From Mordavella massiliensis (GTDB lineage: Bacteria > Bacillota > Clostridia > Lachnospirales > Lachnospiraceae), in NCBI RefSeq assembly GCF_016902415.1, contig NZ_JACJLV010000026.1:1-36769 (forward strand): a DNA stretch of 36,769 bases, in the 5' to 3' direction. Numbering within the stretch: the first letter of the stretch is position 1; the number at the start of each line of letters is the position of its first letter. The position numbers were made by a program, and so were the translations under genes. Of the stretch, positions 17,024 to 25,402 are shown piece after piece. The notes under the pieces were generated by a model. It saw only the letters and a program-made list of their open reading frames with translations. It was not told the origin of the DNA and ran no database searches.

Positions 17024-17687
17024 CCCATTTTGTATAGACATATTTTGGATCGCTCGGATTGGTCTCGATCTTCTCGCGAAGTCTCCGGATATGTACGTCC
17101 ACTGTCCTTGCATCGCCCGGGTATTCATATCCCCACACGATGTTCAGCAGATTTTCCCGGCTGTATACCTTTCCGGGATTCATGGCCAGAAGCTCCAGAA
17201 GATCAAATTCTTTGGCCGTCAGATTGATCTCTTTTTCCCCGATCATTACCCTGCGGCTCTCGCAGTCGATCTTCATCTCTCCTTTGATCACCAGTTTTCC
17301 GCCGGCGTTTTCCGGATCCCTTCTGCCTGTACGGCGCATGATCGCCTTGATCCTGGCCTTTACTTCCAGAATATTAAATGGTTTGGTGATATAATCGTCT
17401 GCCCCGTACTCCAGACCTAAGATCTTATTCATATCGTCGTCTCTTGCAGTCAGCATGATAATGGGAACATCGGAAAATTCCCGGATCTGCCGGCAGACCT
17501 CAAATCCGTCCAGCTTCGGAAGCATCACATCCAGAAGAATCATGTCATAATGATTTTCCCTGGCAAGTTTCAAAGCCTCTTCTCCGTCATAGGCGCAGTC
17601 CACGTCCATATCGTCCTGCTCCAGGCTGAACCGGATCCCTTTTACAATTAACTTTTCATCGTCTACCACCAACACATGTCTGTTCAT
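16998..17687 (-). CDS. OmpR/PhoB-family response regulator
   Basis: The 229-residue protein has a receiver domain with the acidic pocket Asp9/Asp10, phosphoacceptor Asp53 (ILLDVMLP), and Lys102 in TKPF. A winged-helix DNA-binding domain (about 130-229) follows, with LTAKEFDLLELLAMNPGKVYSRENLL and RTVDVHIRRLREKIE. It is most similar in pattern to Firmicute PhoP/WalR-like regulators, but the regulon cannot be read from sequence. GGGGAGAG precedes the ATG. It lies 14 bases after comEA and overlaps the kinase gene, so comEA-regulator-kinase-GerMN-comEC look like one operon. Confidence 0.94.
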   Translation of the reverse strand: MNRHVLVVDDEKLIVKGIRFSLEQDDMDVDCAYDGEEALKLARENHYDMILLDVMLPKLDGFEVCRQIREFSDVPIIMLTARDDDMNKILGLEYGADDYITKPFNILEVKARIKAIMRRTGRRDPENAGGKLVIKGEMKIDCESRRVMIGEKEINLTAKEFDLLELLAMNPGKVYSRENLLNIVWGYEYPGDARTVDVHIRRLREKIETNPSDPKYVYTKWGVGYYFRG

Positions 17688-17701
17688 GAAACTCTCCCCT
17701 G

Positions 17702-18364
17702 TTATACTTTGATCTGGTCTTTGATCTTTTCAAAGACGCCTTCTTTGATGCCGCTGATCTCCATCAGCTCTTCAATACTCCCAAACTTTCCGTTTTCTTC
17801 CCTGTACCGGATGATCGCGGAAGCTTTCGCCTCGCCGATCCCGCTCAGGGTCATCAGTTCTTCCGCTCCTGCGGTATTGATGTTCACCTTTGTCTGCCCC
17901 GTCTCTGCCGGGCCGGCCGATTCCAAAGGAACGGTCCCCTCCTCCATCTCCTCTGCAGAAGGGACATAGATCTGCTGCCCGTCCTCGGCCTCTGCCGCCT
18001 GATTTAATCCTTCAGCCGCAGCCTGGGGGCCTAAGCCTCCTGCTGCCTCTACCGCCTCATAGATCCGGCTGCCTGCCGGCAGTTCATAGACGCCGGGCGA
18101 CGCCACCTGCCCGCAGACGTGAACGATCACCACAGATTCTCCGGGTTCTTCCTGCTCTTTCGCTTCCCCGCCCTCTTTTGCATCTTTCGTATCTTCCCCT
18201 TCCGGACGTTCTTCTTCCATCTGCACCTCGGCCAGCGCCGGTTCTTCCCTGCCGGAAGAACATCCAGCCTGGGAAACGCCCCAGAAAAGGATCAGGATAT
18301 ATACCGGCAAAACGCGCCGGAATCTCCTGTTTTCATCTCTATACTTTTGTTGTTTTCTCTGCAT
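17702..18364 (-). CDS. comEA: ComEA-type competence DNA receptor
   Basis: The 220-residue protein has one N-terminal hydrophobic segment (about 18-34), an acidic linker rich in Glu, an SLBB domain (VVIVHVCGQVASPGVYELPAG ... QIYVPS, about 83-145), and a C-terminal helix-hairpin-helix pair (KVNINTAGAEELMTLSGIGEAKASAIIRYREENGKFGSIEELMEISGI, about 158-205) that binds double-stranded DNA non-specifically. The hydrophobic segment ends VSQAGCSSG, a lipobox-like sequence, although Gln at -3 is atypical, so anchoring may be by lipid or by helix. I start at 18364 with AAAGGAG five bases upstream. It leads the comEA-to-comEC operon from the promoter at 18424-18452. Confidence 0.9.
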   Translation of the reverse strand: MQRKQQKYRDENRRFRRVLPVYILILFWGVSQAGCSSGREEPALAEVQMEEERPEGEDTKDAKEGGEAKEQEEPGESVVIVHVCGQVASPGVYELPAGSRIYEAVEAAGGLGPQAAAEGLNQAAEAEDGQQIYVPSAEEMEEGTVPLESAGPAETGQTKVNINTAGAEELMTLSGIGEAKASAIIRYREENGKFGSIEELMEISGIKEGVFEKIKDQIKV

Positions 18365-18423
18365 ATCTGCTCCTTTACGGTCTGTCGGAACCGCAAACAC
18401 CCTGCATATGCCTAGATAAAGCT

Positions 18424-18452
18424 ATTGTACTATTTCCACTGGAAAATTGCAA
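18424..18452 (-). promoter_or_regulatory. Promoter of the comEA-comEC operon
   Basis: TTGCAA (18452-18447), 17-base spacer, TACAAT (18429-18424). The -35 and spacer lie in the last codons of the upstream DMT gene. The start point near 18417 leaves a leader of about 50 nt. Confidence 0.55.
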
Positions 18453-18861
18453 CTCCAATCAAAGCGATCCCCATGCCGATCACCCGTCTCCATTCCAGCG
18501 GTTCTTTTTCCACTCCGAAAAGCCCCAGCACCTCGATTACATAAGCCACGATCAGCTGGCTCATCACAATAAAAAAGGCAGCTTTTGCTGGGCCGAGCTG
18601 GGCCATGCTCTTAATCACAGTCCAGGTGATCCCGGCGCCGATCACCCCGCCAAGAAGCATATATTTGGGCTCCACCTTCGCGATAGCCGCAATACTGTCT
18701 CTCCCGGTCAGAAGCCAGGCCGCAAGACACAGAAGAAGGGCGCTGAACTGCACCCAGCCGTTACTGACCCACATCCCCGTTGTCTTTGTCACCTGGGTAT
18801 TAAACACACCCTGCACGCTCATCAGCGCGCCGGATAAAATGGCAATCAAAAACCCGATCAT
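18430..18861 (-). CDS. DMT-superfamily small membrane protein (DUF606/YdcZ type)
   Basis: The 143-residue protein is almost entirely hydrophobic with about five membrane segments (2-20, 37-52, 68-85, 92-112, 125-142). It starts MIGFLIAILSGALMSVQGVFNTQV, typical of DUF606/YdcZ members of the drug/metabolite transporter superfamily, which act as dimers. Substrate is unknown. AAGGAGG precedes the ATG. It lies 77 bases after argD on the same strand, with no terminator between them, so readthrough from the arg operon is possible. Confidence 0.85.
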   Translation of the reverse strand: MIGFLIAILSGALMSVQGVFNTQVTKTTGMWVSNGWVQFSALLLCLAAWLLTGRDSIAAIAKVEPKYMLLGGVIGAGITWTVIKSMAQLGPAKAAFFIVMSQLIVAYVIEVLGLFGVEKEPLEWRRVIGMGIALIGVAIFQWK

Positions 18862-18938
18862 TGTCTGGATACCTCCTTGCTTTTTCAGGTTAGTATCTCC
18901 AATGACCGGGATTTTTATGTTTTACTCTTCCTGTCGCC

Positions 18939-20117
18939 TTACAGAGATTTCTTCAGTTTTTCAATCATCTCATCCACATGCTCTTTTTCGATGATCATCG
19001 GAGGAACCAGACGGATCACGTCGCTTCTTGCGGTAATGATCACCAGCCCCTCTTCCATGGCTTTTGCTGTCACCTCTCCTGCCGGGCGGTTCAGACGGAT
19101 GCCCTGGATCAGTCCGGTGCCCTTACGTTCCAGGACGCTTTCTTCTTCCTGCACCAGCCGATCCAGCTGTTCTGCCAGATATTCCCCTATATCTCTGACA
19201 TGTTCTGTCACATGTTCTTTTTCAAAGATTTCCAGTGTCTTTGCCACTGCCGTACAGGCAAAGGGGTTGCCTCCATAGGTCGTGCCGTGGTCCCCGGGCT
19301 CCAGAGAATCTGCCGCCACTGCTTCTGTCATGGCAAATGCCCCCACCGGAACGCCGCTTCCGATGGCCTTTGCCATGGACATGATATCCGGCTTCACTCC
19401 GTAATACTGCCAGGCAAACATCTCTCCGGTCCGTCCCATGCCGCACTGGATCTCATCAAAGAGCAGAAGGATCCCCTCTTCGTCACAGATCCTGCGGACG
19501 CCCTCTAAAAATTCCGGAGACGCCATGTTGATACCGCCCTCTCCCTGGATGGGTTCTAACAGGATGCCGCAGGTTTTCTCCGTTACCAGTGCCCTTACAC
19601 TTTCCAGATCATTCCATTTTGCAAACTTTACCCCAGGGATTAGCGGTTCAAAAGGAGTCCGGTAAGCTTCATGCTCTGTCACAGACAACGCTCCCATGCT
19701 CCGCCCGTGAAAAGAACCTTCCATTGCAATAAACTCGTATCGACCGGTTCCTCTTTTCCATGCGTATTTTCTGGCTGCTTTGAGCATCCCTTCATTGGCT
19801 TCCGTCCCGCTGTTGGTAAAAAATACCCGGTCCATGCCGCAGGCCTTTTTAAGCGCTGCCGCCGCCTTTCCGCAGGACTCATTGTAAAACAGGTTCGATG
19901 TATGCAGAAGTTTTTTCGCCTGCTCTTTCAGAGCCTTTGTCAGTTCCGGATGGCCGTATCCCAGACCGCACACGGCGATACCTGCCGCAAAGTCCAGATA
20001 TTTCCTGCCTTCCGAATCGTAAAGATACACGCCCTCTCCCCGGTCAAATTCTACCGGAAACCGGTTGTAGGTGTGCAAAAGCGCTTCTTCTGTTTCCTTC
20101 ATATATGGGGTTCTCAT
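18939..20117 (-). CDS. argD: Acetylornithine aminotransferase
   Basis: ArgD converts N-acetylglutamate semialdehyde to N-acetylornithine using PLP and glutamate. The 392-residue protein shows the class III aminotransferase pattern: FLDFAAGIAV-like YLDFAAGIAVCGLGYGHPEL, TNSGTEANEGMLKAAR, LFDEIQCGMGRTG and the PLP-lysine segment SMAKAIGSGVPVGA. I start at 20117 (MRTPYMKET), eight bases after GGAG; an earlier ATG eight codons upstream is less well placed. It is last in argC-GNAT-argJ-argB-argD, 32 bases after argB. Confidence 0.94.
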   Translation of the reverse strand: MRTPYMKETEEALLHTYNRFPVEFDRGEGVYLYDSEGRKYLDFAAGIAVCGLGYGHPELTKALKEQAKKLLHTSNLFYNESCGKAAAALKKACGMDRVFFTNSGTEANEGMLKAARKYAWKRGTGRYEFIAMEGSFHGRSMGALSVTEHEAYRTPFEPLIPGVKFAKWNDLESVRALVTEKTCGILLEPIQGEGGINMASPEFLEGVRRICDEEGILLLFDEIQCGMGRTGEMFAWQYYGVKPDIMSMAKAIGSGVPVGAFAMTEAVAADSLEPGDHGTTYGGNPFACTAVAKTLEIFEKEHVTEHVRDIGEYLAEQLDRLVQEEESVLERKGTGLIQGIRLNRPAGEVTAKAMEEGLVIITARSDVIRLVPPMIIEKEHVDEMIEKLKKSL

Positions 20118-20149
20118 TTTCTCATCTCCGTTCTTTCTCACTGTCTGTC

Positions 20150-21049
20150 CTATTCTCCCTGATAGTACCGCTCATCCGTATCGTTCAGAATGGCTGTACC
20201 GATTCCTTTGTTGGTAAAGATCTCCAGCAGAAGACAGTGGGGAATCCTTCCGTCCAGGATATGCACCCGGGACACTCCGTTTTCAATGGCGTCAATGCAG
20301 TTCTGAAGCTTGGGCAGCATGCCGCCTCCGATATAGCCCTGGTTCATCAGAGCTTCCGCCTCTGTGACCGGCAGTTCTGAGATCAGCGTGTCCGGATCAT
20401 CCGGATCCTTATAGACGCCTTCAATATCCGTCAGAAACGCCAGTTTCTCCGCCTTCATAGCCCTTGCAATGGCGCAGGCCGCGTCATCGGCATTGATATT
20501 GTAGGTCTGGTACGCATCATCCAGGCCGATGGGGCAGACGATCGGCAGAAAATCCTTTTCCAGCAGGTCGTAAAGGATATCTGCATTGACGTGCGTGATC
20601 TCTCCTACGAACCCGATATCTTCTCCGTCTGCATACTTTTTCTCCACAGACAGGAGTTTTCCATCTTTTCCGCTGATGCCGATGGCCCGCACGCCCAGGC
20701 TTTCCACCAGCTGTACCAGGCTTTTGTTGACCTTTCCCAGCACCATCTCCGCCAGTTCCATGGTGGCTTCATCGGTGACCCGCAGTCCGTTGACAAACTC
20801 CGGCTCCATGCCGACCTTTCCCACCCACTTGCTGATCTCCTTTCCTCCGCCGTGAACAATGATCGGCTTGAATCCGACCAGCTTCAGGAGGGTAACATCC
20901 TGAATGACCCGCTCTTTTAGCGTCTCATCAACCATGGCGCTGCCGCCATATTTTACTACAATAATCTTCCGGTTAAATCTCTGGATATAAGGCAGCGCTT
21001 CGATCAGCACCTCTGCCTTGTCCAGATACTTCTGCATGCTTTTTTCCAT
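20150..21049 (-). CDS. argB: Acetylglutamate kinase
   Basis: ArgB phosphorylates N-acetylglutamate and is often the arginine-feedback-inhibited step. The 299-residue protein has the amino acid kinase fold: VVKYGGSAM, the glycine-rich [32 protein letters not shown] and GGGMLPKL. An N-terminal helix ([18 protein letters not shown]) is the kind seen in hexameric, arginine-sensitive enzymes, which suggests feedback inhibition, though not proven. It lies 21 bases after argJ. Confidence 0.96.
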   Translation of the reverse strand: MEKSMQKYLDKAEVLIEALPYIQRFNRKIIVVKYGGSAMVDETLKERVIQDVTLLKLVGFKPIIVHGGGKEISKWVGKVGMEPEFVNGLRVTDEATMELAEMVLGKVNKSLVQLVESLGVRAIGISGKDGKLLSVEKKYADGEDIGFVGEITHVNADILYDLLEKDFLPIVCPIGLDDAYQTYNINADDAACAIARAMKAEKLAFLTDIEGVYKDPDDPDTLISELPVTEAEALMNQGYIGGGMLPKLQNCIDAIENGVSRVHILDGRIPHCLLLEIFTNKGIGTAILNDTDERYYQGE

Positions 21050-21070
21050 TTCTTTCGCTTCCTTCCAAAC

Positions 21071-22294
21071 TTAACTACGGTAATCTGCGTTGATGTCAAT
21101 ATATCCGTGCGTCAGATCGCAGCCCCAGGCGGCGGCGCCTGCCTCTCCCATCTTTACATCGGCGATCACAGTGACTTCCGGCTGAGAGAGGATCTTTGCA
21201 GCCTCTGCCTCGCTGTAGGGAAGAGCCGTTCCATTTTCAATGATCTGTATCTTTCCTGCCTTGCTTTCAAAGAACAGATCCACATTTTCCGGATCAAACT
21301 GTGCACCGGAATATCCCATGGCACACAGGATCCTGCCCCAGTTGGCGTCATGGCCGGCGATGGCTGTCTTGGTCAGATTGGAGCATACGATGGATTTTGC
21401 CAGAGTTTTCGCCTGTTCCCTGTTCTCGCAGCCTTCCACTCTTGCTTCCAGCAGTGCGGTGGCTCCTTCTCCGTCTCCTGCGATTTTCTTTGCCAGATAC
21501 TCATTGATCGCATGAAGGGCCCCGGCAAAGGTCTCGTATTCCGGAGTGCCATACCGGATCTCGGGATTGCCCGCCAGTCCGTTTGCCAGCAAAAGAACCG
21601 TATCATTGGTAGAAGTGTCTCCGTCTACCGAGATCATATTGTAAGTATCCTGCACATCTTCACTTAAAGCTTTCTGCAGCGTTTCCTGCCCGATGACGGC
21701 ATCTGTAGTAATAAATGCCAGCATGGTACACATATTGGGATGGATCATGCCGGAACCCTTTGCCATACCGCCGATGGTCACCGTCTTTTCCCCCACCTTA
21801 ATGATCGCTGCCAGCTCTTTTTCGCAGGTATCTGTAGTCATGATAGCCCTGGCTGCATCCGTGCCATTGTCCAGAGAACCGTTTTTCTTCTCCGCCAGCA
21901 CCCGGACCCCTGCTTTGACCTTTTCGATGGGAAGCTGCATGCCGATCACTCCTGTTGAACCGATAACAACGGATTCCGGAGCGATCCCCAGCGCTTCTCC
22001 TGCCGCACGTGCGGTTTCCTCGCAATATCCAAGACCCTCTTTACCTGTGCAGGCGTTGGCAATCCCGGAATTAACCACAACTGCCTGGACCTTTCCTTTG
22101 CCGTCAATGACCTGCCGGTCCCACTGAACCGGCGCCGCTTTTACCACATTCGTAGTAAAAGTTCCTGCCGCCACGCAGGGCTCTTTGCTGTATACAAGCG
22201 CCATGTCAGTGCGGTCCTGATATTTGATCCCCGCCGCCGTGCTGGCCGCTTCAAATCCTTCTGCTGCTGTTACTCCTCCGGTAATGATCTCCAT
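21071..22294 (-). CDS. argJ: Bifunctional glutamate N-acetyltransferase / ornithine acetyltransferase
   Basis: ArgJ moves the acetyl group from acetylornithine back to glutamate, and bifunctional forms can also use acetyl-CoA. The 407-residue precursor self-cleaves before a threonine; the site is Thr190 in KGSGMIHPNMCTMLAF, usually A-T-M-L in relatives. Other signatures are TTNVVKAAPV, VNSGIANACTG, GSTGVIG and GRILCAMGYSG. Its presence means the operon uses the cyclic acetyl route. It is 27 bases after the GNAT gene. Confidence 0.95.
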   Translation of the reverse strand: MEIITGGVTAAEGFEAASTAAGIKYQDRTDMALVYSKEPCVAAGTFTTNVVKAAPVQWDRQVIDGKGKVQAVVVNSGIANACTGKEGLGYCEETARAAGEALGIAPESVVIGSTGVIGMQLPIEKVKAGVRVLAEKKNGSLDNGTDAARAIMTTDTCEKELAAIIKVGEKTVTIGGMAKGSGMIHPNMCTMLAFITTDAVIGQETLQKALSEDVQDTYNMISVDGDTSTNDTVLLLANGLAGNPEIRYGTPEYETFAGALHAINEYLAKKIAGDGEGATALLEARVEGCENREQAKTLAKSIVCSNLTKTAIAGHDANWGRILCAMGYSGAQFDPENVDLFFESKAGKIQIIENGTALPYSEAEAAKILSQPEVTVIADVKMGEAGAAAWGCDLTHGYIDINADYRS

Positions 22295-22321
22295 AAAACT
22301 ATCCTTCCTTTCTTTCTCTTT

Positions 22322-22771
22322 CTATTGAATAAATGCAGTGATGTTTTCTTCATTCAATGTAAAATCATAATAATTTAAATCTTCCCGCTTTGTCCATCCG
22401 ATCTCTTTCCAGAATGCATTTCCAATGTCATTTCTGGTAAAAGCGATCAGGGAAACCTTATTGATGCCTTCTTCTTTGAGGGCATTCATTGCCGCTCCTA
22501 CCATAGCTCTGCCGATCCCCCGCATCCGGTGGGCCGGATCTACGCACACATGATAGAGGCAGCCCCGTCTTCCATCATGGCCGCACAGGATCGCTCCTAC
22601 GATCTTTCCGTCTTCTTCTGCCACCACACTGGTGGTTGGATTTCTCTTTAAGAACCGTTCCACACCTTCTCTGGAATCGTCCATGCTGCGGATCCCGAAT
22701 CCTTTGATGGTCTTCCACAACGCATACACCTGGTCATAATCCCTGCTGTTCATCACTCTTACTGTATACAT
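22322..22771 (-). CDS. GNAT-family N-acetyltransferase inside the arginine operon
   Basis: The 149-residue protein is a single GNAT domain with the acetyl-CoA loop RMRGIGRAMVGAAM (about 83-96) and the preceding CLYHVCVDPAH strand. The start at 22771 (MYTVRVMNSRD) has AAGGAG immediately upstream; a start nine codons earlier is unlikely. It lies 31 bases after argC and 27 before argJ, so it is expressed with the arginine enzymes. It does not look like ArgA, but it could supply acetylglutamate to prime the cycle or acetylate an arg intermediate. A generic role such as protein or small-molecule acetylation is equally possible. Confidence 0.85.
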   Translation of the reverse strand: MYTVRVMNSRDYDQVYALWKTIKGFGIRSMDDSREGVERFLKRNPTTSVVAEEDGKIVGAILCGHDGRRGCLYHVCVDPAHRMRGIGRAMVGAAMNALKEEGINKVSLIAFTRNDIGNAFWKEIGWTKREDLNYYDFTLNEENITAFIQ

Positions 22772-22802
22772 GTTCTCCTTCTCCTTATCACCGGTCACGT
22801 TT

Positions 22803-23843
22803 CTATGGGAAGAGCGGGACCAGATCGAGTCCTTCGTTTTCCGGAAGGCCGAACATCAGATTCATATTCTGCACTGCCTGGCCGGCCGCTCCCTTCACCA
22901 GATTATCGATGGCTCCCATCATCACGATCCTTCCGGTCCGCGCATCGATCTGAAAACCGATATCTACATAGTTGCTTCCTTCCACCCATCGGGTCTCCGG
23001 ACAGGTCCCCGGCTCCAGCAGGCGGATAAATCTTTCCCCGCCATAATACTCCTGATAGATCCTGCCGACCTCTTCCATGGTCACAGGTTTCTTTAAAGAC
23101 GCATATTCCGTAGCCAGGATCCCCCGGTTCATCGGAACCAGATGGGGCGTAAAGTTGAGCAGGACCGGCTCGCCCGCAGCATAGGAAAGCTGTTCCTCGA
23201 TCTCGGGCGTGTGGCGGTGGGTCGTAACGCCGTAGGCCTTGATATTTTCATTGACCTCGCAGAAGAGATTGGCAACTTTTGCGCCTCTTCCCGCGCCGCT
23301 GGTGCCGGATTTCGCGTCCACGATCAGGGTATTCATGTCGATCACTCCTTCTTTTGCCAGCGGATAGGCCGTCAGGATCGAACAGGTGGTGTAGCACCCT
23401 GGATTGGCTACCAGCCGGGCCTGCCTGATCTCTTCCCTGTTGATCTCGCAAAGTCCATAGACAGCTTCTCCGATAAACTGTGGACTTTGATGTTTAATCC
23501 CATACCATTTTTCATAAATGTCTACATCTTTGATACGAAAATCCGCGCTCAGGTCGATGATTTTGGTTTTTGACAGGATTGCTTCGCTGATCACAGAGGC
23601 GCAGTACCCCTGAGGCGTGGCGGTAAAGATCACGTCCGCCTCCTCTGCCAGTTCTTCCATGTGGTCATCCAGGCACCTGGCATCCACGATCCGGAAAAAG
23701 TTACGGTAAATATCCGCAAATTTCTGATCAATATAACTTCTGGACCCGTACCAGACGATCTGCACGTCCTTATGTCCTGTAAGGATCCGCACCAGTTCCG
23801 CTCCCGCGTAACCCGTCGCGCCGATGATTCCTGCTTTTATCAT
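22803..23843 (-). CDS. argC: N-acetyl-gamma-glutamyl-phosphate reductase
   Basis: ArgC reduces acetylglutamyl phosphate to the semialdehyde with NADPH. The 346-residue protein has the Rossmann start IKAGIIGATGYAGAELVR and the catalytic cysteine Cys150 in LVANPGCYTT, followed by the dimer domain with VDAKSGTSGAGR and HRHTPEI. It is first in the arg operon, 44 bases downstream of a well-formed -10. Confidence 0.96.
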   Translation of the reverse strand: MIKAGIIGATGYAGAELVRILTGHKDVQIVWYGSRSYIDQKFADIYRNFFRIVDARCLDDHMEELAEEADVIFTATPQGYCASVISEAILSKTKIIDLSADFRIKDVDIYEKWYGIKHQSPQFIGEAVYGLCEINREEIRQARLVANPGCYTTCSILTAYPLAKEGVIDMNTLIVDAKSGTSGAGRGAKVANLFCEVNENIKAYGVTTHRHTPEIEEQLSYAAGEPVLLNFTPHLVPMNRGILATEYASLKKPVTMEEVGRIYQEYYGGERFIRLLEPGTCPETRWVEGSNYVDIGFQIDARTGRIVMMGAIDNLVKGAAGQAVQNMNLMFGLPENEGLDLVPLFP

Positions 23844-23886
23844 ATATGCTCACATCCTTTATTTCTTCTCTTGACTTACGCATTCC

Positions 23887-23914
23887 ATTATATATGAAAT
23901 CCTTTGAGAATCAA
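23887..23914 (-). promoter_or_regulatory. arg operon promoter with overlapping dyad
   Basis: -35 TTGATT (23914-23909), 16-base spacer, -10 TATAAT (23892-23887). A perfect 17-bp dyad CCTTTGA-gaa-TCAAAGG (23901-23917) covers the -35 and is positioned like an operator. The start point would be near 23880. Confidence 0.65.
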
Positions 23915-23929
23915 AGGTATTTTCACAAG

Positions 23930-23982
23930 AAAATAGCTTGCATAATTATACATCCATTTGTATAAAACATGCAAGCTATTTT
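23930..23982. terminator. Long hairpin between the SEDS gene and argC, containing an ARG-box-like site
   Basis: Perfect 14-base arms AAAATAGCTTGCAT / ATGCAAGCTATTTT enclose a second 6-bp stem TTATAC/GTATAA. The A and T ends make it a likely bidirectional terminator for the SEDS gene, whose stop is 26 bases upstream. The segment 23937-23953 resembles an ARG box, so it might also bind ArgR at argC. Confidence 0.6.
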
Positions 23983-24007
23983 TCTCATTTTCTATATATT
24001 TCTTTTG

Positions 24008-25402
24008 TTACGATCTTCCCTGCCAGAGGAATCTCCCCCGCCAGACGTTTTTCCCTCCCGCCGGACGGGTCGTGACAAGCGGCACGTTCTGATACCGGTA
24101 GATGCCAAGTAAGATCCCAAGCAGCACATCTGTCACCAGCATGCCGGTATTTCCAAAGGAAAGGAAGGGACAATACACCGATCCGCGGGGCAATAGTCCC
24201 GTATTGACCAGAACATAGATACCAAACCAGGCCGCCAGCGCCAGCGTACAGCCGATTCCCATCATCCTTCCCAGCTGGTTGCTCTGTTTCAGAGAAACCA
24301 GCAGCAGGCGGAAGAACAGATATCCGATCAGCCCGGTCAGCACAAGGGCCAAAAGCAGGCCGAAACTGGCTGCGATATAGGCCAGCATATAAGAGCTGCC
24401 GTCTCCTGCCAGATAGCTGTCTTGCGGAAGTTCTCCTCCGGATCCGATCCATTTCCCCGATAGAAAGATCCGCCGCAGGCCTTCCATCCAGTCTGCGATC
24501 TCCGGCGCATAGACGGAAGGACGGAAAATGGCCCGGAGTCTTTCGATCTGATACAGGGGCGGCAATCCAAAGGCACCCTTCCACCACAGCACTGCCAGAA
24601 GCGCCGGCAGACCAACGAAAATCCCAAGGATCGCCAGAAACGTCCCTGCCCTGTTCACGCGGTACCAGCCCTTCCAGAGCGCCAGGCACATCAGAACCAC
24701 CAGAAGTCCTCCCAGGAAAATGGCGTTGCCCGCGCTCGGGATCCCCAGGCAGAGCAGCACCGGCAGGCTGATAAGAAAGAGATTTCCGGCTACCGTCCGG
24801 TACCCGCCGCCCCGGCTCTGAAATAAGATGGCTCCGTAGATCGGCAGAGCCAGAAACAGCACCAACTGCAAATTAAAAACAATTCCGTAGGCGCCCCAGG
24901 ACGCTCCGTTGATAACAGGGCCAAAAAACCACACCCCCGGAAACAACACCACAAAAGCGCCCCACCAGATTCCCTTTGCGTACCTTCCGATCCGGCTGTA
25001 ATCCAGGTAACACACGCCGATCATCAGAGCCAGACCTGCAAGCAGAAAAACGATTTCTCCCAGGATCCCGGATCCTCCGGATGACACAAACACCACGCCT
25101 TCGATCCTGGCATCCAGAAGGTGACGCAGGAAAAATCCGGCAGCGTGAAGGATTCCGATCAGGGCGATCAGCCCCCAGGGCATTTTCGGCCGATGAATCC
25201 GGTCCAGTTCCACACCTGCTGCCACCGGATCACCCATCTCCCGGACCGCCGCCTCTTCTGCCTCGGTCTCTGTCATTCCTTCCTTTAAAAAGGTTTCTTT
25301 CTGATCCTCAATGTGGCCGTTCAATTCTTTTGCAATCCCTTCCCTGGCTTTCTCACAACGGATCTGTTCTGTGATCGTCTTCAGATATTCTCTCCGGTTC
25401 AC
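24008..25402 (-). CDS. Divergent SEDS (FtsW/RodA-like) protein with N-terminal HAAS/permease-prefix domain
   Basis: The 464-residue protein starts at a GTG overlapping the padR stop (GTGA), with GGGAGG six bases upstream. Residues 1-72 form a HAAS-type soluble domain (REYLKTITEQIRCEKAREGI ... AAVREMGDPVAAGVELDRIHRP). About ten membrane segments follow with SEDS landmarks: IGSGGELP (319-326) and LPRGSVYCPFLSFGNTGML (404-422). In SEDS glycosyltransferases the loop reads TDFIFA-x3-EELG with an essential Asp; here the equivalent GSSYMLAYIAASFG (335-348) has Ser337 and no acidic residue. It may not polymerise glycan. The cotranscribed PadR regulator and HAAS domain suggest a regulated or scaffold role, unproven. 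Confidence 0.8.
   Translation of the reverse strand: MNRREYLKTITEQIRCEKAREGIAKELNGHIEDQKETFLKEGMTETEAEEAAVREMGDPVAAGVELDRIHRPKMPWGLIALIGILHAAGFFLRHLLDARIEGVVFVSSGGSGILGEIVFLLAGLALMIGVCYLDYSRIGRYAKGIWWGAFVVLFPGVWFFGPVINGASWGAYGIVFNLQLVLFLALPIYGAILFQSRGGGYRTVAGNLFLISLPVLLCLGIPSAGNAIFLGGLLVVLMCLALWKGWYRVNRAGTFLAILGIFVGLPALLAVLWWKGAFGLPPLYQIERLRAIFRPSVYAPEIADWMEGLRRIFLSGKWIGSGGELPQDSYLAGDGSSYMLAYIAASFGLLLALVLTGLIGYLFFRLLLVSLKQSNQLGRMMGIGCTLALAAWFGIYVLVNTGLLPRGSVYCPFLSFGNTGMLVTDVLLGILLGIYRYQNVPLVTTRPAGGKNVWRGRFLWQGRS

Noticed and set aside
18430-18452. TTTCCAGTGGAAA palindrome between -35 and -10 of comEA as an operator
   Set aside because: It encodes the last residues FQWK of the DMT protein; the symmetry can be a coding accident, so I did not list it as a site.
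23985-24689. A 234-codon minus-strand frame overlapping the SEDS gene
   Set aside because: It is a +1/-1 shadow of the HAAS-SEDS coding sequence; composition is Arg/Gly-rich with no motif, and the SEDS frame has membrane helices and a coupled start.
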